From Clostridium sp. Marseille-P299 (GTDB lineage: Bacteria; Bacillota; Clostridia; Lachnospirales; Lachnospiraceae): a stretch of 64,000 nucleotides of DNA. The notes beneath the pieces were generated by a model. It had not been told where the DNA came from and did no database searches. It saw nothing but the letters and a program-made list of their open reading frames with translations. How positions within the stretch are numbered: the stretch's first letter is position 1; the number at the start of each line of letters is the position of its first letter. The stretch covers positions 1,736,001 through 1,800,000 of the forward strand of contig NZ_FJVE01000007.1 in NCBI RefSeq assembly GCF_900078195.1, written 5' to 3'. Positions 54,513 through 62,728 of the stretch are shown here, piece after piece. Made by a program: the position numbers and the translations under genes.

Positions 54513-55181
54513 ATGGACTTTATTAATTTGTGTAATGTAACGAAACAATATAGACGTAATAAGTCGAATGTTACTGCTCTTAAAAATGTTTCTTTTACAA
54601 TTACAAAAGGAGATATGATTGCTATAACTGGAGAAAGCGGAAGTGGTAAGACTACTTTGTTGAGCATTATGGGGGGATTATTACCATGTACAGAAGGAGA
54701 GTATTTTTACCAAGGTCAGCCGATTCATAATAATAATCAGAAGCAGTTGGCTGACTTTCGGCGCGAAAACATAGGATTTATCATTCAGGATTACGCATTG
54801 ATTCATAGTCGAACAGTTTATGAGAATCTAGAATTACCATTGAAAGGAAGATACCCAAAATCAATCAGAAATGAGATGATTTTAGAGTCATTAGCTGATG
54901 TTCATATGAGTGATAAAATTCGATGCTATCCAAATCAATTATCGGGAGGGGAAAAACAAAGAGTTGCAATAGCTCGTGCAGTTGTACACCATCCAAAAGT
55001 AATAATAGCAGATGAGCCGACTGGAGCCTTGGACAAAGAAACAATCAAAACTATTCTTTCTCTACTTCATAAGATAAATGATGTTGGGATAACAGTAATT
55101 TTGGCAACGCATAATGAATCAGTTGTTAATGATTGTGAAAAATGTTACCACCTTGAAGATGGTGTGATTTATAAACAATAG
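54513..55181 (+). CDS. MacB/LolD-type ABC transporter ATPase (peptide locus)
   Basis: 222 residues. Walker A GESGSGKTT, Q-loop FIIQDYALIHSRTVYENL, signature LSGGEKQRVAIARA, Walker B VIIADEPTGALD and switch His in LATHNES are intact. The TVYENLELPL and DEPTGALD forms are characteristic of the LolD/MacB/SalX group, which serves FtsX-type permeases in antimicrobial peptide resistance, bacteriocin export or lipoprotein release. It begins 14 bp after permease 2 behind AGGAGG, closing the peptide-permease-permease-ATPase unit. Confidence 0.88.
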   Translation: MDFINLCNVTKQYRRNKSNVTALKNVSFTITKGDMIAITGESGSGKTTLLSIMGGLLPCTEGEYFYQGQPIHNNNQKQLADFRRENIGFIIQDYALIHSRTVYENLELPLKGRYPKSIRNEMILESLADVHMSDKIRCYPNQLSGGEKQRVAIARAVVHHPKVIIADEPTGALDKETIKTILSLLHKINDVGITVILATHNESVVNDCEKCYHLEDGVIYKQ

Positions 55182-55232
55182 GTTGTAAATACAATATGCT
55201 TCAAGAATCTGAAGTATATAACAAATATAGGA

Positions 55233-55267
55233 CTTGGATATAGATTGTACTACAATCTATATCCAAG
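55233..55267. terminator. perfect 17-bp inverted repeat after the ABC locus
   Basis: CTTGGATATAGATTGTA (55233-55249) is the exact complement of 55251-55267. No T tract follows, so it may terminate weakly, process the mRNA end or act as a protein site. Confidence 0.55.
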
Positions 55268-55318
55268 AGACATAGCTTCGTTAACTTCTACATCTAAGCC
55301 TTCCTATAGATACTTTAA

Positions 55319-56038
55319 TTATTTGAAATATACTTTGTCTTTGTTTGCAAAAATAATTGGTAGAATATCTTGTGTACGTCCTGTTTCTTCAATGTTGTGA
55401 TGTATCCAATGTGCTCCATCTATTTTAGTATAGATACGAGAAATTGAGTTTGTTAAATAACGTTGCCATAAGCCCCCCATCCATGCCTATCTCTGTTTCT
55501 GCATAGAAACTACAACCATCTTGGGTTTGTTTATAGTAATGACTGATTCTTCCAGAAACTTTTTTACCTAGCATAATATTAAAAGTAAATTCTTGATTAT
55601 TTAAAACAGTAGTATGCATACGGTTGAACACATGATAATGAAATTCATTAAAGTATTCTTCAATTCGACTATCTGCTCCTTCTAAAAATCCATGATTCGT
55701 TTTTCCATCGGGTGAATTTGTTAGTGGTGTTACAGCAACGTGATCTCTATGATGCCATAGATGATATAGAGATACTTCAGGACCACTAAAATCCATTCCA
55801 TTCCAAGTAGTAAATCCCGCTAGATTTTCGAACCACCAGCAAATCATCTTAGGCGTAACACCCTTAATATCATCGTGTTCAATTTGAACTAAAATGTGTC
55901 CTTTTTTTGATTTTGTAATGTCCGCCCATTTTGCTGAGCCCTGTGATTAGAATTCTAAATGACCTGCTCTAAGAAGTGCGTTTCTTGCATTTAATCTATT
56001 AGCTCTTAATTTTCGATACTATCAGTTGTTTTTTTCAT
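55319..56038 (-). pseudogene. decayed DAPG-hydrolase-like (PhlG family) gene
   Basis: Start ATG 56036-56038 behind AAAGGAGA gives MKKTTDSIEN, then a frameshift near 56005 leads to NRLNARNALLRAGHLEF, then a TAA stop near 55948. The frame resumes as SQGSAKWADITKSKKGHIL, then WWFENLAGFTTWNG, SLYHLWHHRDHVAV and HVFNRMHTTVL, until an extra G in the run at 55473-55478 shifts it again (corrected: GGLWQRYLTNSISRIYTK ... IHHNIEE). The WWF-N-L...WHHRDHV pattern is that of the 2,4-diacetylphloroglucinol hydrolase family, a zinc C-C hydrolase. Three lesions make it a pseudogene. Confidence 0.8.
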
Positions 56039-56318
56039 ATTCTTAATGTCTCCTTTTATTTAATGGTAGATAATTGTTTGACTGATTATCTCAGATGTGA
56101 TAAAATTTGAAGATAAAGCTATGTTATCGTCAAGTTCTTTTATTTTTTAGTATAGGGATATTGGCATAAGGGCATGTAAAATACCACTGCATTATAACCC
56201 ATTTTTGGAAAAGGATATTTGAGAAATTTGAATAAGAAAGATACAACGTTTATTAAAAGCTGTGGCCATTATATGAAAAATTCCTACAGTTTCTTAAAAT
56301 TGTAATGCAAGAAAATAA

Positions 56319-56339
56319 ACCACCGGCTATACCGGTGGT
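56319..56339. repeat. GC-rich hairpin in gene-free region
   Basis: ACCACCGG-CTATA-CCGGTGGT, perfect arms, notable in an AT-rich 400-bp region (56041-56442) otherwise free of genes. It may be a terminator remnant or a repetitive palindrome; copies elsewhere in the genome would decide. Confidence 0.55.
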
Positions 56340-56442
56340 AATGATTTTTAAGTGCAAGGTGAAAAAGTTGACCTTAAATTGATGTTGATACCTCATACTA
56401 AGTTCACATTTAAATTTTGGAGATAAAAAATGATAAGTTCTA

Positions 56443-56625
56443 ATGAAAAAAGAACAAACTGCACCTATTTTTGAACGATTTTATAAGGTATATAAAGCAA
56501 GAGATAGTGTGGGTACTGGGCTAGGATTATCGATCGTTAAGAGAATCGTGAAGATACATGGTGGTAGTATACGTGTTGAAAGTGTGCTTGGCGAAGGAAG
56601 TAGATTTATTATTAGATTAGATTAA
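56443..56625 (+). pseudogene. remnant of a sensor histidine kinase (HATPase C-terminal end)
   Basis: 60 residues: [55 protein letters not shown]. This is the F box, G2 box (GTGLGLSI) and last strands of a histidine-kinase ATPase domain. The N box, G1 box, phospho-acceptor His and sensor are missing, and there is no partner response regulator, so it is almost surely a leftover. The nearby peptide ABC transporter is of a type often paired with a two-component system, so the remnant could be of its former regulator. Confidence 0.8.
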
Positions 56626-56884
56626 TTATGGAGTTTATCCCAGAAACATAGAGAGGTAGTGGCTATGTTTCTGGGATTTTAAGTTATTATATAAGAACAA
56701 TAACTTCTTAATACATTAGGAGAAAATCATCCTAATCTTCAAATCTGATAGCGAGATTCCGTATGATACACTCACAACCATACTTGTTATTTTAATTTAT
56801 TTAGTTTCCCACGTATCTTACAATATCTTGCCAAGAAGGATTTGCAAGGATTTCTGCATGGTCACCGAAGAATGCGTTTCCTGC

Positions 56885-57742
56885 TTAGGTATCGCCTTGA
56901 AGCCAGTACATAAACCACGCTGTCATATATCCGTCGGCATGAGATAATGTTTGTCCGTGATCGATACCAGTACGCCTTGCCATAATCTTTGGCATAACAT
57001 TAGGAATCGTTTTAAAATCCTCTTTCATTTGATCAAGCGGCGAAATTGTTTCTGCATCTAACTTTCCTGTTCCTGCTACTGAAAAATATGGAATGTTGAT
57101 TTTAGAAAGATCAAAATCCCATTCCAGTCCTGCTGCCAATTCATTACAAGTTGGGCTTGCTGCAAATATCGCTTTGTACATTCTACCGTTATCATAATTG
57201 GTAACAGCATTCACTACGCCAACACCACCTTGTGAGTGCCCGCCAATACCAATATTCTCTGTATCAACTTTTTGATAGAAGATGCTATCCACATTCTTAT
57301 TTAATTTAAGCATATAGTTTAAGCTCATATTTGAAGAAAATCCGTTCCAGGAGTATTCATCTTCATTGCCCACGACGATAAAACCCCATGAAGCAAGATG
57401 CTTAAAGATTGCTTTGTATTTTGAAGCAGGAACCCCTGTTCCGTTTGCCATTATGACGAGAGGATATTGCTGTTGGCAATTATCCAAATCAGCCGGATAC
57501 CAAATCTCATAGGCTTTGTAATTTTGCAATGCGTTAAACTTGACGAATTTGACCTCATATTCTCCCAAAGCAGAGTATCTTGCTTCAATTTCCCCACCAG
57601 TTTCTATTTTTTCATAGTATTTATCAGCAACCGCTGGTTTTAAAGATGCCCACAAAAATAATCCACTGATTAAAACAACTGGGGTAAGTACAATCACTAA
57701 CAGCATACGAGCCCACTTCCGTTTCTTCTTCATTAGATTCAT
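56885..57742 (-). CDS. secreted/membrane alpha/beta hydrolase, C-terminally truncated
   Basis: 285 residues. N-terminal basic residues and a helix (MLLVIVLTPVVLISGLFLWA) anchor or export it. The nucleophile elbow is IGIGGHSQGGVGV (Ser170); catalytic His is likely in TGIDHGQTLSHADGY. It is related to chlorophyllase/PAF-acetylhydrolase-like enzymes. The TAA at 56885-56887 looks premature: the same frame continues as AGNAFFGDHAEILANPSWQD to a second stop at 56801, the usual end of such proteins. Active-site residues lie before the stop, so activity may survive. Divergent from a TetR gene, its probable regulator. Confidence 0.8.
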   Translation of the reverse strand: MNLMKKKRKWARMLLVIVLTPVVLISGLFLWASLKPAVADKYYEKIETGGEIEARYSALGEYEVKFVKFNALQNYKAYEIWYPADLDNCQQQYPLVIMANGTGVPASKYKAIFKHLASWGFIVVGNEDEYSWNGFSSNMSLNYMLKLNKNVDSIFYQKVDTENIGIGGHSQGGVGVVNAVTNYDNGRMYKAIFAASPTCNELAAGLEWDFDLSKINIPYFSVAGTGKLDAETISPLDQMKEDFKTIPNVMPKIMARRTGIDHGQTLSHADGYMTAWFMYWLQGDT

Positions 57743-57851
57743 TTCTTTAGTCCCTTCTATTTGGCTATTTGGTCAGTTATTCTTCTCCATTTTTTTGATT
57801 TAATATCTCGTTTGAACAATTCCTTATCATTTTATACAATTTTGGTTCTCC

Positions 57852-57897
57852 TTGACTTTTATTTTGAAGTTTGATATAACTTACTGAAACAATTGTT
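57852..57897 (+). promoter_or_regulatory. promoter and operator of the TetR gene
   Basis: TTGACT (57852-57857), 17 bp, TATAAC (57875-57880), followed by the palindrome AACAATTGTT (57888-57897) over the start site. Placement suggests autoregulation by the TetR protein and control of the divergent hydrolase. Confidence 0.55.
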
Positions 57898-57991
57898 CCA
57901 ACGGCATTACTATACACAATTCTGTTTGTACTTTCAACCCAAAACAGGTTTATGGCGCAAAAATGGAACAAAGAGGAGGATTTGTTTCAGT

Positions 57992-58516
57992 ATGAAAAAG
58001 TATACAGAGGAAGGTTCAGATGAAATTAGAATGTCCATTGCAAATGCGTTGTTTTCGTTACTAAAGGACAACGCCTTGGAGGATATTGGAGTAGGTGAAA
58101 TCTGTAATAATGCATCCGTTGGCAGGACAACCTACTACCGATATTTTGGTTCTAAAAGTGGAAAAAATGAAGCTCTGTTGTTTTGGTTTACTTATCATTG
58201 GGATGAGTTATGCAAAGACGGTGTTCTTTCTGCAAAGGATAAGGATATAATGTTCTTAAATTATTTATATGAAAACAAGGTCAAGCTACTATTACTGAAA
58301 AGCAATAACAGCATAGAGATCATTGATTCCTTTATTTTATATGTTTATGGTCCGAAAGAAAACGATGAAGACTTTTACTTCAAATACGCTGGTGCAGGCT
58401 TGTGGATTGGACTTGTTAGAGCTGTAATGAAGAATGATTTTAACGATGAGATCGAAATTGTACAGAAAAAAATTACAGAAAGTATGCTAAAGCTAGTCCT
58501 ATCTGCATCGAAATAA
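57992..58516 (+). CDS. TetR-family regulator
   Basis: 174 residues from ATG 57992 (AGAGGAGG 12 bases before). Helix-turn-helix: NALEDIGVGEICNNASVGRTTYYRYFGSKSGKNEAL. The C-terminal part (AGAGLWIGLVRAVMKNDF) is of the TetR_C_7/8 kind. Divergent from the hydrolase at 56885, the most likely target. No operon partner downstream. Confidence 0.85.
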   Translation: MKKYTEEGSDEIRMSIANALFSLLKDNALEDIGVGEICNNASVGRTTYYRYFGSKSGKNEALLFWFTYHWDELCKDGVLSAKDKDIMFLNYLYENKVKLLLLKSNNSIEIIDSFILYVYGPKENDEDFYFKYAGAGLWIGLVRAVMKNDFNDEIEIVQKKITESMLKLVLSASK

Positions 58517-58632
58517 GGGTAGAGAACTATGATTAATGACAAACAATGAAAACAGTACCTAAAAAGCTGTCATTACCATTTCATCATAATAGAGGAATAA
58601 TTAATTGATTTACTAAATTTATCAAATTTTAG

Positions 58633-58684
58633 TCAACAAAATAAAATCTCCTGCATATAATCATACTAATCAGATAGGATTATA
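58633..58684 (+). promoter_or_regulatory. candidate promoter of the Cys-leader operon
   Basis: TCAACA (58633-58638), 17 bp, TATAAT (58656-58661). TATAATC (58656-58662) and GATTATA (58678-58684) form a perfect 7-bp inverted repeat spanning the start region, a possible operator. Confidence 0.5.
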
Positions 58685-58705
58685 GTATATATGAAAGGAG
58701 AATAT

Positions 58706-58831
58706 ATGAACGTGTATCTTAATAACTTGCAAGTGAATATGAACTGTTGCTGTTTATGTTGTTGTAACAATTATAATATGGCTTCTTTCATGCGCAAGTT
58801 AACAGAACGATTTCATTGTAGAATTACATAA
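58706..58831 (+). CDS. 41-codon leader peptide with Cys-codon run
   Basis: The ATG at 58706 follows AAAGGAG (58694-58700). The peptide is MNVYLNNLQVNMNCCCLCCC followed by NNYNMASFMRKLTERFHCRIT. Six Cys codons (TGT TGC TGT, TGT TGT TGT) lie within seven consecutive codons, 13-20. No signal peptide or metal-binding spacing is seen. A strong terminator follows 37 bases after the stop, and a thiol-methyltransferase-like gene and an amino-acid ABC transporter follow that. Layout and codon run suggest an attenuation leader in which ribosome stalling on Cys codons senses cysteine. No antiterminator pairing is obvious, so a functional Cys-rich peptide remains possible. Confidence 0.6.
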   Translation: MNVYLNNLQVNMNCCCLCCCNNYNMASFMRKLTERFHCRIT

Positions 58832-58868
58832 AGGATTCTATATTTATGATATTTATATCAATGAAATA

Positions 58869-58898
58869 AGTAGGGGCTTGTAGCACCCTGCTTTTTTT
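58869..58898 (+). terminator. intrinsic terminator between leader ORF and operon (attenuator candidate)
   Basis: AGTAGGG-GCT (58869-58878) pairs with AGC-A-CCCTGCT (58882-58892, one G-U, one bulged A), loop TGT, then seven T. Upstream lies the hairpin TGATAT-TT-ATATCA (58847-58860). The terminator is followed by the operon genes on the same strand, not by a convergent gene, which favours a regulatory role. Confidence 0.75.
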
Positions 58899-58949
58899 GT
58901 ACCCAAATTTAATTATCAATATTTTTTATATAACTGAAGGGAGATTTTA

Positions 58950-59006
58950 ATGGAATTTATTCAATTAAGAAAACAAAATTGTGAAAGTGATCGATGTTAT
59001 ACTTAA
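58950..59006 (+). CDS. 18-codon small ORF after the attenuator
   Basis: GAAGGGAG precedes ATG 58950. The peptide MEFIQLRKQNCESDRCYT contains two Cys. It sits between the terminator and the methyltransferase gene (start 59076). It may be a second leader or an accidental frame. Confidence 0.3.
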   Translation: MEFIQLRKQNCESDRCYT

Positions 59007-59075
59007 ACAATATATAAATGGTCAAGTGTTTCTGAGGTTAGATTTTATAAAAGTATAATTAAAAGGAGCGTAAAT

Positions 59076-60092
59076 ATGTCAAAAAAACAATTAGTTTTAA
59101 ATGCATTTAATAATAAAGAAGTTGAACGAGTTCCAGTAGGTTTTTGGTTTCATTTTGTAGAAGGTAAAGAGTTTAATCAAGGAGTGCAACGTAAGGAAAT
59201 TATTCAAAAAAATATTGACGGACATAGAGCATTTTATGAGAAATTTAAACCAGATTTTATAAAATTAATGAGTGATGGATTTTTCCAATACCCAAACGAT
59301 GTACTTATCAAAGGTGGTACAACGAAGGAGCTAAAACAAATAAAACCTCTTGGTAAAAATCATATATGGATAGAAAAACAGGTGCAACTAGTAAAATCCT
59401 TAACCGATATCTTTGGTAACGATGTAGCAACTTTTTATAACATCTTTTCACCTGCTACATTTTTAAGGATTCAACTAACAAATTCTAAATCGAATTTAAC
59501 AATTACAGACTACTTTAAACAAGATAAAGAAGCACTAAAATACGCACTAAGCGTAATATCAGAAGACCTAGCTGCTCTAGCTACTAGGGTTATTGAGGAA
59601 GGCGGGGCAGATGGAATTTATTTAAGCGTTCAAAATGTTCAAAAGAATGATTTTACTGCAATTGATTATTTAGATCTCATTGCTCCTAGTGAATTGAATG
59701 TATTAAAGGCGGCGAACAGTGTGAGTGATAATAATATTCTTCATATTTGTGGTTATGAAGGTGCAAGAAATGACTTGACTATTTATAAAGATTATAATGC
59801 AAAGGTTATCAATTGGGCGGTAAATGTGGAGAAAGTTAGTCTCCTCGAAGGAAAGAAATTATTCGGAAACCGTGCTGTGATTGGTGGATTTGATAATACG
59901 GCAAATGGTATTTTATATCGTGGTTCCAAAGAAGAAATAGAAAAAGTCACGGAACAATTATTAAATGAGGCTGGTACGACGGGAATTATTCTAGGTGCAG
60001 ATTGTACAGTTCCTAGTGATATTGATTTAAAACATCTTGAATGGGTGAGGGAGAAAGCAGCTGAGTTATCTCAAAAGGAAAGGGTAGTTTAA
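59076..60092 (+). CDS. UroD-superfamily methyltransferase, MtaA/CmuA-like with zinc thiol site
   Basis: 338 residues, AAAAGGAG upstream. UroD fold (LVLNAFNNKEVERVPVGFW at the start). The zinc ligands of MtaA-type enzymes are present: His223-x-Cys225 (LHICGYEGA) and Cys310 (GADCTVPSD). These activate a thiol for methyl transfer to or from a corrinoid; true uroporphyrinogen decarboxylases lack them. The substrate is unknown; no corrinoid protein gene is in the window. Its position between a Cys-codon leader and an amino-acid ABC transporter supports a role in thiol or methylthio metabolism. Confidence 0.78.
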   Translation: MSKKQLVLNAFNNKEVERVPVGFWFHFVEGKEFNQGVQRKEIIQKNIDGHRAFYEKFKPDFIKLMSDGFFQYPNDVLIKGGTTKELKQIKPLGKNHIWIEKQVQLVKSLTDIFGNDVATFYNIFSPATFLRIQLTNSKSNLTITDYFKQDKEALKYALSVISEDLAALATRVIEEGGADGIYLSVQNVQKNDFTAIDYLDLIAPSELNVLKAANSVSDNNILHICGYEGARNDLTIYKDYNAKVINWAVNVEKVSLLEGKKLFGNRAVIGGFDNTANGILYRGSKEEIEKVTEQLLNEAGTTGIILGADCTVPSDIDLKHLEWVREKAAELSQKERVV

Positions 60093-60279
60093 AGTATGCA
60101 GAGGGGAGTTAAATGGAAAATAGTTCATATCTTGATTTAATATATGCTTAGACATTGAGATAGGAGTTAAACGAAATAAAGTTTCATTAAGCTAAATGAG
60201 GGCACTTAACTACTTTAATTGATTACTAGGACATCAAGCACTTTAAACTTGATAATATAAATGACAGAAAGAGGTTAAC

Positions 60280-61263
60280 ATGAAAAAAATTAAATTATTC
60301 GGACTTTTCATAAGTATTATTAGCATCGCTATACTTGGTACAGCATGTGTCAAATCAACAACTAAAAATAATAGTGTAACTCAGACAGATACAAAAATTG
60401 ATTCAAGTTCAAAAACAGAATTAAATTCAAAAGCAGATACTAATACAAAAACAAATACAGATTCAAATACTAAAACAAATACAGAAAAGAACAGCAGCGA
60501 AAGTCCTACAGCAGAAGAAGTTACTAAAGTATATGTAGCTCATACACAAACCTATGTTCCGTATGATTATGTCAATGAAAATGGCGAATCGGATGGTTTT
60601 GAAGTTCAGGTGTTAAAGGAAGTTGATAAATTATTACCTCAATATGAATTTATATTCGTTCCAACCTCTGACGACGATTTGTTGATTGGTGTAGAATCCG
60701 GAAAGTATAACATTGGAACAAAAGGAGCTTGGTTTACTGAAGAAAGAGCTGAAAAATTTGTATTTCCTAAGAATTATATCGCTGCTAGTAGCATTGGAAT
60801 CGCATTTCGTACTGAAAATGCTGATGTCATCAAAGATCTTGAGAGTTTTGCAACTTTTAGTGGAAAGTTAGTCCCTATCGCCCCTCAAAATGCACAGTAT
60901 AGCGTAGTAGAAGAATACAATAAAGAGCATCCAGACAATCAAATTGATTTACAGGCTTCTGATTCTTTTGATGTTGCCGATGCTTATACTTGGGTGGTTG
61001 AAGGAAGATACGATGCATTTTTTACAATTAAAGTTTCCTTTGAAAATAATGTGCTAGCAAAGGATGGAGCTTACCACGATTATGCAGATAAACTCTCTTA
61101 TGTTGTACATCAAGCAATACCTACCTGGCCACTGTTTAACAAAAATGATAAAGACCTTGCAGATGCTTATGATGAAGCAATTACAACGCTAACTGAGAAT
61201 GGAAGAATTTTAGAATTACAAGAACAATACTTTGGTGAAGATATTTTTCAGTATATAAAATAA
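60280..61263 (+). CDS. amino-acid ABC transporter substrate-binding lipoprotein (family 3)
   Basis: 327 residues. Lipoprotein signal ending LGTAC (Cys23). A long flexible Thr/Asn/Lys/Ser linker (about residues 24-75, with NTKTNT repeats) is followed by a family-3 solute-binding domain: YVPYDYVNENGESDGFEVQVLKEVDKLL, GKYNIGTKGAWFTEERAEKF and LTENGRILELQEQYFGEDIF. The family binds polar amino acids, including cystine. Cystine is suggested by the leader peptide only. The 187-bp gap before it has no gene. First transporter gene of four. Confidence 0.85.
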   Translation: MKKIKLFGLFISIISIAILGTACVKSTTKNNSVTQTDTKIDSSSKTELNSKADTNTKTNTDSNTKTNTEKNSSESPTAEEVTKVYVAHTQTYVPYDYVNENGESDGFEVQVLKEVDKLLPQYEFIFVPTSDDDLLIGVESGKYNIGTKGAWFTEERAEKFVFPKNYIAASSIGIAFRTENADVIKDLESFATFSGKLVPIAPQNAQYSVVEEYNKEHPDNQIDLQASDSFDVADAYTWVVEGRYDAFFTIKVSFENNVLAKDGAYHDYADKLSYVVHQAIPTWPLFNKNDKDLADAYDEAITTLTENGRILELQEQYFGEDIFQYIK

Positions 61264-61287
61264 TAAATTAAAAGGGGGTATTCCTAG

Positions 61288-61983
61288 ATGAGACCATTTA
61301 AACCTATCTTTATTTTTGAAGCACTAATAAATTTGATACCTTATCTAGGTGTTACCTTATCCATTATGTTTGGAACAGTTTTCTTTGGTTCTCTCTTTGG
61401 TGCAGCCATAGCCAGCGCTAAAATAAAGAAAAAGAAGGGATTGAAACAATTGGCAGAAGTGTACACCTTGGTATTACGGTGTACTCCACCGATTGTATTA
61501 TTATTCATTGTATTTTATGGCCTTCCAGAATTCATGAATAACTCCTTTGGAATTAATATCAATAATATAAATAAAGGAATATTTGTAACCATAACCTTAA
61601 CCTTACTTTTTACAGCGACGATTTCAGAAGTAATGCGAACTGCTTATGAATCCATAGATAGGGGCCAATATGAAGCGGGAGCTAGTGTAGGAATGACTGA
61701 ATTACAAATTTTTCGAAGAATTATGTTGCCACAATGTATTGTTGTTATGCTGCCTAATTTCTGTAATTCACTTGTAAGCTTAATGAAAGAAGGTGCTCTC
61801 GCTTATACCATTGGATTTATTGACCTCATGGGAAAAGGACAATTAATCATTGGAAATCATTATGGAGCGTATGCATTAGAGACATATATTGCATTGGCAT
61901 TGATCTATTGGGGTATGACCATTTTAATTGAAAAAATCTTTGCTTTATGTGAAGCTAGATTGTCCAGAGGAAAGAAAATTTAA
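61288..61983 (+). CDS. amino-acid ABC transporter permease 1
   Basis: 231 residues, AAAAGGGGG upstream. HisM/GlnP-type permease: VLRCTPPIVLLFIVFYGLP near the middle and the cytoplasmic EAA loop YEAGASVGMTELQIFRRIMLPQC. Five helices are predicted. It pairs with permease 2, 20 bp downstream, as a heterodimer for the binding protein at 60280. Confidence 0.88.
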   Translation: MRPFKPIFIFEALINLIPYLGVTLSIMFGTVFFGSLFGAAIASAKIKKKKGLKQLAEVYTLVLRCTPPIVLLFIVFYGLPEFMNNSFGININNINKGIFVTITLTLLFTATISEVMRTAYESIDRGQYEAGASVGMTELQIFRRIMLPQCIVVMLPNFCNSLVSLMKEGALAYTIGFIDLMGKGQLIIGNHYGAYALETYIALALIYWGMTILIEKIFALCEARLSRGKKI

Positions 61984-62003
61984 CGAGGATAGGAGGGATA
62001 AGA

Positions 62004-62726
62004 ATGAACCTTGATTTAGATTTTATGATAAAAACCTTTGTACACACCTTGACAGGAATTCCAACCACCTTAAATATTACATTTCTTTCCCTTGCTATTG
62101 CATCACCAATTGCGTTTTTTATGGCGATAGCCAAGATTCAAGAAGTGAAAATAATAAAGAGATTCCTCTCTTTATATGTATCATTTGTAAGAGGCACTCC
62201 AATGGTTTTACAGATATTGATTATATACAGTTTAATACCTAGCTTACTCAATTTCCTTGTAAAACTATTAGACATCAAGATAAATGTCTTTGCAATTCCA
62301 CCTATCATATATGCATATATTGTATTTACTTTAAACTCCATTGCCAGCTTATCCGAATGTTTTCGCTCCGCTTTATTAACCATTCATCAAGGACAATTAG
62401 AGGCAGCGAAAGCCGTTGGTATGACTAGTGTTCAGGCCTATATAAGAATCATTATTCCTCAGGCACTGGTAGTAGCAATTCCAAATATCTGTAATATTAC
62501 AGTAAGCTTAATCAAAGGAACCTCCTTAGCTTTTTTGATGACCGTGAAAGATATTACAGCGATTGCTAAAATGGATGCTGCTTATGGCTATAACTATATT
62601 GAAGCATATTTAGTGATATTTATTATTTATATTCTTGTATGTACAGCAGTTCAGATATTATATAAAGGAATTGAAAGATATTTTAGTACATTTCGCAGTT
62701 TACAAGTAAAGAAAGGAGGGGTATAG
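62004..62726 (+). CDS. amino-acid ABC transporter permease 2
   Basis: 240 residues, AGGAGGG upstream. HisQ/TcyM-like: [25 protein letters not shown] and EAA loop [23 protein letters not shown]. The two-permease arrangement resembles the TcyL/TcyM cystine system and several other polar amino-acid importers. It ends two bases before the ATPase start codon. Confidence 0.88.
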   Translation: MNLDLDFMIKTFVHTLTGIPTTLNITFLSLAIASPIAFFMAIAKIQEVKIIKRFLSLYVSFVRGTPMVLQILIIYSLIPSLLNFLVKLLDIKINVFAIPPIIYAYIVFTLNSIASLSECFRSALLTIHQGQLEAAKAVGMTSVQAYIRIIIPQALVVAIPNICNITVSLIKGTSLAFLMTVKDITAIAKMDAAYGYNYIEAYLVIFIIYILVCTAVQILYKGIERYFSTFRSLQVKKGGV

Positions 62727-62728
62727 GG

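Noticed and set aside
59076..60092. Haem-biosynthesis uroporphyrinogen decarboxylase (HemE)
   Set aside because: The His-x-Cys...Cys zinc ligands of MtaA-type thiol methyltransferases are present and no haem-synthesis genes are adjacent.
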